Shown here piece after piece: positions 60,090 through 64,000 of a stretch of 64,000 nt of DNA. The notes below the pieces were generated by a model. The model had not been told where the DNA came from. It made no database searches and was given only the letters and a program-made list of their open reading frames with translations. Source of the DNA: Heliomarina sp018223035 (lineage in GTDB: Bacteria > Pseudomonadota > Alphaproteobacteria > Rhodobacterales > Rhodobacteraceae); assembly GCA_018223035.1 (NCBI GenBank), contig JAAEZD010000004.1:186001-250000 (forward strand). Reading direction: 5' to 3'. Position 1 is the stretch's first letter, and every line of letters begins with the position of its first letter. The translations under genes were made by a program, and so were the position numbers.

Positions 60090-60779
60090 ATGACAATCGA
60101 GGCGATCATTTTCGACAAGGACGGCACGCTGTTCGATTTCGCGGCGACCTGGGTGGCCTGGGCCGAAGGGTTTCTTCTGCGCGCGACGGATGGGGATCGC
60201 GACCGCGCGGCCAGGATCGGCCATGCCATCGGCTTCGATCTGGAGGCGCGGGAGTTCTCGCCCGAGAGCATCGTCATCGCGGGTACGCCCGTCGAGGTGA
60301 CCGAGGTGCTCGCGCCCCATTTTCCTGAGCTGAGCCGTAAAGACCTGTTCCGGATGCTGAACGAAGAGGCTGAGATCGCGCCGCAGGCCGAAGCTGTGCC
60401 GCTGGCGGCTTTTCTTGAGCAGTTGAAAGGGTTTGGCCTGCGTCTTGGGGTGGCGACGAATGATGCGGAAAGCCCGGCGCTGGCCCATCTGGACGAGGCG
60501 GGCGTGCGCGGGATGTTCGATTTCATCGCTGGATGCGACAGCGGTCATGGGGCCAAGCCCGCGCCGGGACAATTGCTGGCCTTTGCCAATCAAATCGGCG
60601 TCGCGCCAGAGCGGATCGTGATGGTGGGCGACAGTACCCATGATCTGTTTGCCGGACGCGCGGCGGGGATGAAGACCATCGGCGTGCTGACCGGCATGGC
60701 GGTCGAGGGTGATCTAGCGCCGCATGCGGATGTGGTGCTGCCCGATATCGGGCATATCCCCGCATGGCTGGGGCGCTGA
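60090..60779 (+). CDS. HAD-family phosphatase (phosphoglycolate phosphatase-like)
   Basis: 229 residues. HAD motif I IFDKDGTLFD, motif II VATNDAE, motif III lysine in GAKPAPGQL, and motif IV MVGDSTHDLFAGRAAGM are intact, with a helical cap domain between I and II. Phosphoglycolate or another small phosphorylated substrate is inferred from similarity to Gph. In a likely operon with DUF3572. Confidence 0.9.
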   Translation: MTIEAIIFDKDGTLFDFAATWVAWAEGFLLRATDGDRDRAARIGHAIGFDLEAREFSPESIVIAGTPVEVTEVLAPHFPELSRKDLFRMLNEEAEIAPQAEAVPLAAFLEQLKGFGLRLGVATNDAESPALAHLDEAGVRGMFDFIAGCDSGHGAKPAPGQLLAFANQIGVAPERIVMVGDSTHDLFAGRAAGMKTIGVLTGMAVEGDLAPHADVVLPDIGHIPAWLGR

Positions 60780-60908
60780 TCCGTCAATTAAGGCGGCCAA
60801 AGGCCGAAATGGCCGGGCTCTATCCGAAAACGACAGATCCTGTCGCAATTGGCGCGGCAAGCCCTTGGCGCCTTTGGCCTTCTGAATGCGCAACAAGCGG
60901 AGGTCGTC

Positions 60909-62468
60909 ATGGGTGATACGTTGAGCAGGCGCAAACGCGGCGGTGGCCGGGCCGGCAATGCAGCACGGCGTGGCGGCGCTGTCATCGAGCAGATGCCGTG
61001 GCGGCTGCCGATCAATGTGGATCGCCCGACCGAACCGCTCTCTGAGGACGGGGTGGCCGCGATCCACGAAGGCGCGATGCGCATCCTCGAAGAGATCGGC
61101 GTGGCTTTCCTGAACGAAGAGGCGCTCGAAATCCTGCGCGAGGCCGGGTGCGGCGTCGACGGCGACGTGGTGCGCATGGACCGCGCATTCGTGATGGAGA
61201 TGATCGGCAAGGCGCCGTCGCAATTCACCATCACCCCGCGTAACCCGGATCGCGAGATCGTCATGGGCGGCAAGTACATGCTGTTCGGCAATGTTTCATC
61301 GCCGCCGAATTACTGGGACATGTCGATCGGCCGCAAGGTGGCGGGCACCCGGGAAATGTGCGCCAACATGTTGAAACTGACGCAGTATTTCAACTGCATC
61401 CATTTCGCTGGCGGCTATCCGGTCGAACCCGTCGACATCCATGCGAGCGTGCGCCATCTGGACGTGCTCTATGACAAGCTGACGCTGACCGACAAGGTGA
61501 TGCACGCCTATTCGCTGGGGGCCGAGCGGGTCGAGGACGTGATGGAGATGGTGCGCATCGCGGGCGGGCTGAGCCACGAGGAATTCGAAGCCAAGCCGCA
61601 TATGTACACCAATATCAACTCGACCTCGCCGCTGAAGCATGACCATCCGATGATCGACGGCTGTCTCCGGCTGGTGCGGCGCGGGCAGGCGGTGATCGTG
61701 ACCCCGTTCACGCTGGCTGGTGCGATGGCGCCGGTGACGATGGCGGGGGCTGTGGCGCAATCCATAGCCGAGGCCCTGTGCGCGATTGCCCTGTTTCAAT
61801 ACGTACGGCCCGGCTGTCCCTGCGGGATCGGGACGTTCACCTCGAACGTCGATATGAAATCCGGCGCGCCGGCCTTTGGCACGCCCGAATACATGCGCGC
61901 CACGCAGATGACGGGGCAACTGGCGCGGTTCTACGGTTTGCCAATGCGGTCGTCGGGTGTTTGTGCGGCGAATGTGCCGGACGGGCAGGCGATGTGGGAG
62001 ACGTCAAACTCGCTTTGGGCGGCGGTGCAGTCGGGCACCAACATGGTTTATCACGCGGCGGGCTGGCTGGAGGGCGGGCTGATCGCGAGCCCCGAAAAAT
62101 TCATCATGGATTGCGAGGTCTTGCAGCAGATCCAGCGCTATATGGAGCCTGAGATCTTTGCGACGGGACCGGATGAAATTGCTTTGGATGCGATAAAATC
62201 GGTGGGCAACGCGGGTCATTTCTTTGGCACGCAGCACACGCAAGATCGTTATACAACAGCATTTTACCAGCCGTTCCTTAGCGACTGGAAGAACTATGAG
62301 GGCTGGGAGGCGGCGGGTGCGGTCTGGACGCCGGAACGCGCGCATGCGCTGTTCAAACTGATCATCGAGAATTTCGAAGAACCGCCGATGGACGCGGCGA
62401 TCCGCGAGGAACTGGCCGCCTTTGTCGCGCGGCGCAAGGAGGAGGGCGGCGCGCCGACCGACTTCTGA
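60909..62468 (+). CDS. Non-pyrrolysine MttB-superfamily methyltransferase
   Basis: 519 residues. Trimethylamine-methyltransferase fold (LSEDGVAAIHEGAMRILEEI, GVCAANVPDGQAMWETSNSL, HFFGTQHTQDRYTTAFYQPF). There is no in-frame TAG, so no pyrrolysine; such members demethylate quaternary amines such as glycine betaine, proline betaine or carnitine, delivering the methyl to a corrinoid protein. No corrinoid-protein or reductive-activase gene is adjacent. ATG 60909 has GGAGG at ideal spacing. The carnitine cluster 10 kb away would supply glycine betaine, which makes betaine a candidate substrate, not more. Confidence 0.88.
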   Translation: MGDTLSRRKRGGGRAGNAARRGGAVIEQMPWRLPINVDRPTEPLSEDGVAAIHEGAMRILEEIGVAFLNEEALEILREAGCGVDGDVVRMDRAFVMEMIGKAPSQFTITPRNPDREIVMGGKYMLFGNVSSPPNYWDMSIGRKVAGTREMCANMLKLTQYFNCIHFAGGYPVEPVDIHASVRHLDVLYDKLTLTDKVMHAYSLGAERVEDVMEMVRIAGGLSHEEFEAKPHMYTNINSTSPLKHDHPMIDGCLRLVRRGQAVIVTPFTLAGAMAPVTMAGAVAQSIAEALCAIALFQYVRPGCPCGIGTFTSNVDMKSGAPAFGTPEYMRATQMTGQLARFYGLPMRSSGVCAANVPDGQAMWETSNSLWAAVQSGTNMVYHAAGWLEGGLIASPEKFIMDCEVLQQIQRYMEPEIFATGPDEIALDAIKSVGNAGHFFGTQHTQDRYTTAFYQPFLSDWKNYEGWEAAGAVWTPERAHALFKLIIENFEEPPMDAAIREELAAFVARRKEEGGAPTDF

Positions 62469-62472
62469 TCTG

Positions 62473-62943
62473 TCAGGGGGTTACGGGGCGCTGCATGGTG
62501 ATCGAGGTCGGCCTGTCATAGCCGTCATGCGCGGTTTCGCCGATTTTGACGAAGCCCATCCTTTCAAACGCGCGGTGGTTTTCGACCAGCTCCACCCGCG
62601 TTTGCAATTCGAGCCGGGGCAGGCCAAGGGCGCGGGCGCGATCCTCGGCTATGGCAATCAACTGACGTGCAAGCCCTTGGCCACGAAGAGTTTTGTCAGT
62701 CGCCAGCTTGCCGACGTAAAGCGCATCGGGCTTGAACGTCAGCACCACGCAGGCGCGCGGCGGCGGGCCAAGCGACCAGACCTCACCCGTTTCACACGAC
62801 TTGGCCAGTGCCTCGCGCGTGAGGCGATGCATAGAGGAGGGCGGATCGATCCGGCCTTCCATATAGGCGAAATTTTCACGGATCAGGGCCAAGATGTGAT
62901 CAAGATCCGGATCATCGGGGGCGTGGCGTGTCGGCGTGAACAT
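62473..62943 (-). CDS. GNAT-family N-acetyltransferase
   Basis: 156 residues. Acetyl-CoA motif VGKLATDKTLRGQGLARQLI and the C-terminal NHRAFERMGFVKIGE are typical. The ATG at 62943 is preferred; the frame extends 18 codons further upstream. Convergent with the MttB gene, 4 bases apart. Substrate unknown. Confidence 0.9.
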   Translation of the reverse strand: MFTPTRHAPDDPDLDHILALIRENFAYMEGRIDPPSSMHRLTREALAKSCETGEVWSLGPPPRACVVLTFKPDALYVGKLATDKTLRGQGLARQLIAIAEDRARALGLPRLELQTRVELVENHRAFERMGFVKIGETAHDGYDRPTSITMQRPVTP

Positions 62944-63008
62944 GGGTCTATCTGAGCGGGTTTCCAGCGGTCGGCAAGCGGATTTCGGTGTCTGCACGCG
63001 GCAGGTTC

Positions 63009-63020
63009 GTAAAGTTTTAC
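63009..63020. promoter_or_regulatory. Small inverted repeat upstream of the H-NOX-like gene
   Basis: gtaaa-gt-tttac, a 5-bp inverted repeat 62 bases before the start. Too short to call confidently. Confidence 0.25.
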
Positions 63021-63082
63021 CATTGGCCGTTTCTTAACGTCTGCGCGGCATATGCTGACCCGACTTTCAACAAGGGTTCGCG

Positions 63083-63670
63083 ATGCACGGCCTGATCAAC
63101 AAGGCAGTCGAGACATTTTTCTGGCACACCTACGGGGCAGAGCGCTGGCAGCGCGTCGTCACGACGGCAGAGCTTGGCTTTTCGGAATTCGAGGCGATGC
63201 TGATCTATGACGATGAGCAGTCGGAACGGCTGCTTGAAGTCGTCTGCGCCGAAATCGGCCGCCCGCGCAACGAGGTGCTGGAAGATCTGGGCACTTTTCT
63301 TGTTTCCCACCCTATGCTTGAGCCTTTGCGCCGCCTGCTGCGCTTCGGCGGGGTCACCTATGTGGATTTCCTGAATTCCCTCGACGATCTGCCGGATCGG
63401 GTGCGCCTGGCTGTGTCGGACCTGCATCTGCCGCAACTGGAATTGCACGAGCATACGCAGGGGCTGTTCAGCCTTGTCTGCGACCCGGACATGCCGGGAT
63501 TCGCGAATGTCCTTGTCGGGGTGCTGCGGGCGATGGCTGATGATTACGGCGCGCTGGTGATGATCGATCATCGCCGACGCCGCGACGGGGCCGAGCTGAT
63601 CACCATCGCACTGATCGAAACCTCCTATTCCGAGGGGCGTACGTTCGAACTTGGGGCGGGGACGGGATGA
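63083..63670 (+). CDS. H-NOX-like protein lacking the heme-ligand histidine
   Basis: 195 residues, H-NOX length. The start MHGLINKAVETFFWHTYGAE, EAMLIYDDEQ and LRRLLRFGGVTYVDFLNSLD align well with heme NO/O2-binding domains and with soluble guanylate cyclase beta. The proximal heme histidine (the His of LDALH in cyclase) is replaced by P104 in LDDLPDRV. The YxSxR heme-propionate motif is also lost (L121, E123, T125 in LHEHTQGL). Heme binding in the known way is therefore unlikely. The stop overlaps the start of an HNOBA-type signalling protein, so the pair is coupled. Confidence 0.85.
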   Translation: MHGLINKAVETFFWHTYGAERWQRVVTTAELGFSEFEAMLIYDDEQSERLLEVVCAEIGRPRNEVLEDLGTFLVSHPMLEPLRRLLRFGGVTYVDFLNSLDDLPDRVRLAVSDLHLPQLELHEHTQGLFSLVCDPDMPGFANVLVGVLRAMADDYGALVMIDHRRRRDGAELITIALIETSYSEGRTFELGAGTG

Positions 63671-64000
63671 CGCAAACCGACAATCTGGCTGCGATGCTGG
63701 ATATCATGTGCCCGCTGTCGATTTCGGTAGATCAGGACGGGCGGATCAGGCGCGTGGGGCCGACGCTGCAAAAACTGCGCCCGGATGACCCCATGCCCGG
63801 CCGTTTGCTGCTGGATTTTTTCGAGATCAGGCGGCCGCGCAACAACAGCGACCTTGCCCGGGTGCTGACCCAGCCGGGCGAGCGGCTTGATCTGCGGTTT
63901 CGTGATACGCCGCGCACGGAACTGAAAGGGGTGGTCGCGCCTTCCCCGGACGGCGAGGGGGCGGTGATCAACATGTCTTTTGGTATCTCTGTGCTGGACG
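63667..64000 (+). CDS. H-NOX-associated (HNOBA-like) signalling protein, cut by window edge
   Basis: Only the first 111 codons are present. The sequence MTQTDNLAAMLDIMCPLSI, VGPTLQKLRPD and FFEIRRPR resembles the H-NOX-associated HNOBA PAS-like domain, which binds H-NOX and usually precedes a cyclase or other output domain (not in this window). ATG overlaps the H-NOX stop by 4 bases (ATGA). Confidence 0.78.
   Translation, partial: MTQTDNLAAMLDIMCPLSISVDQDGRIRRVGPTLQKLRPDDPMPGRLLLDFFEIRRPRNNSDLARVLTQPGERLDLRFRDTPRTELKGVVAPSPDGEGAVINMSFGISVLD

Noticed and set aside
60909..62468. Possible pyrrolysine-containing trimethylamine methyltransferase
   Set aside because: There is no in-frame TAG codon within the gene.

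Overview
The window is a stretch of GC-rich alphaproteobacterial chromosome, most likely from the Roseobacter group of the Rhodobacteraceae. This rests on the protein sequences: the glyQ/DUF6446/glyS neighbourhood, a VPLPA-type C-terminal sorting signal, a fused carnitine dehydrogenase-thioesterase, a PleD-like protein with degenerate receivers, an H-NOX-like protein followed by an HNOBA-type partner, and two GTTC-N7-GTTC LexA-type sites. I see no insertion sequence, prophage or CRISPR array. There is one assembly gap of 10 N at 20962-20971, inside a lactate dehydrogenase gene. No stretch over 300 bases lacks an annotated feature.

Layout. 1-9.2 kb: the 3' part of ileS (with a foreign-looking internal tract), a secreted protease-like protein that has lost its catalytic triad, then glyQ, a membrane-anchored DUF6446 protein, a DUF1206 membrane protein and glyS. 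9.3-16.3 kb: pyruvate phosphate dikinase, a SleB-type wall hydrolase, folB-folP-glmM with a terminator, and tRNA-Gly(GCC). 16.4-24.4 kb: a 23-residue membrane peptide candidate, DUF1697, pyruvate carboxylase, L-lactate dehydrogenase, and a UvrD/PcrA helicase behind a LexA-type box. 24.5-30 kb: a chemoreceptor with a nitrate-sensing (NIT) domain next to modE-modABC, with a perfect palindrome in front of modA. 30-38.6 kb: one 2867-residue secreted protein with an N-terminal lipase domain, an FrpC-like EF-hand region and 13 tandem RTX modules. 38.7-45 kb: a secreted propeller-like protein, an M20 amidohydrolase, metG, a C-type lectin with a VPLPA-CTERM anchor, and an MFS transporter.

45.1-52 kb: an ImuA-like SOS protein without imuB/dnaE2 but with its own LexA box, an aldo/keto reductase, and a carnitine-to-glycine-betaine cluster: GlxA/CdhR-type regulator, BKACE, lipocalin lipoprotein, fused carnitine dehydrogenase-thioesterase and SDR. 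52-56 kb: a divergent XRE regulator/desaturase pair with palindromes between them, an EamA permease, a Nudix hydrolase and DUF983. 56-58.3 kb: an envelope-stress-like set (EF-hand protein, ECF sigma factor, membrane protein, Spy/CpxP-like sensor). 58.3-64 kb: PleD-like diguanylate cyclase, DUF3572, a HAD phosphatase, a non-pyrrolysine MttB homologue, a GNAT, an H-NOX-like protein that lacks the heme-ligand histidine, and the start of its HNOBA-type partner, cut by the right edge.

The strongest themes for a second look are regulatory proteins that have lost their canonical sensing residues (H-NOX, PleD receivers, the pseudo-protease, a one-domain ModE), the orphan SOS-controlled imuA, and the giant modular RTX lipase.
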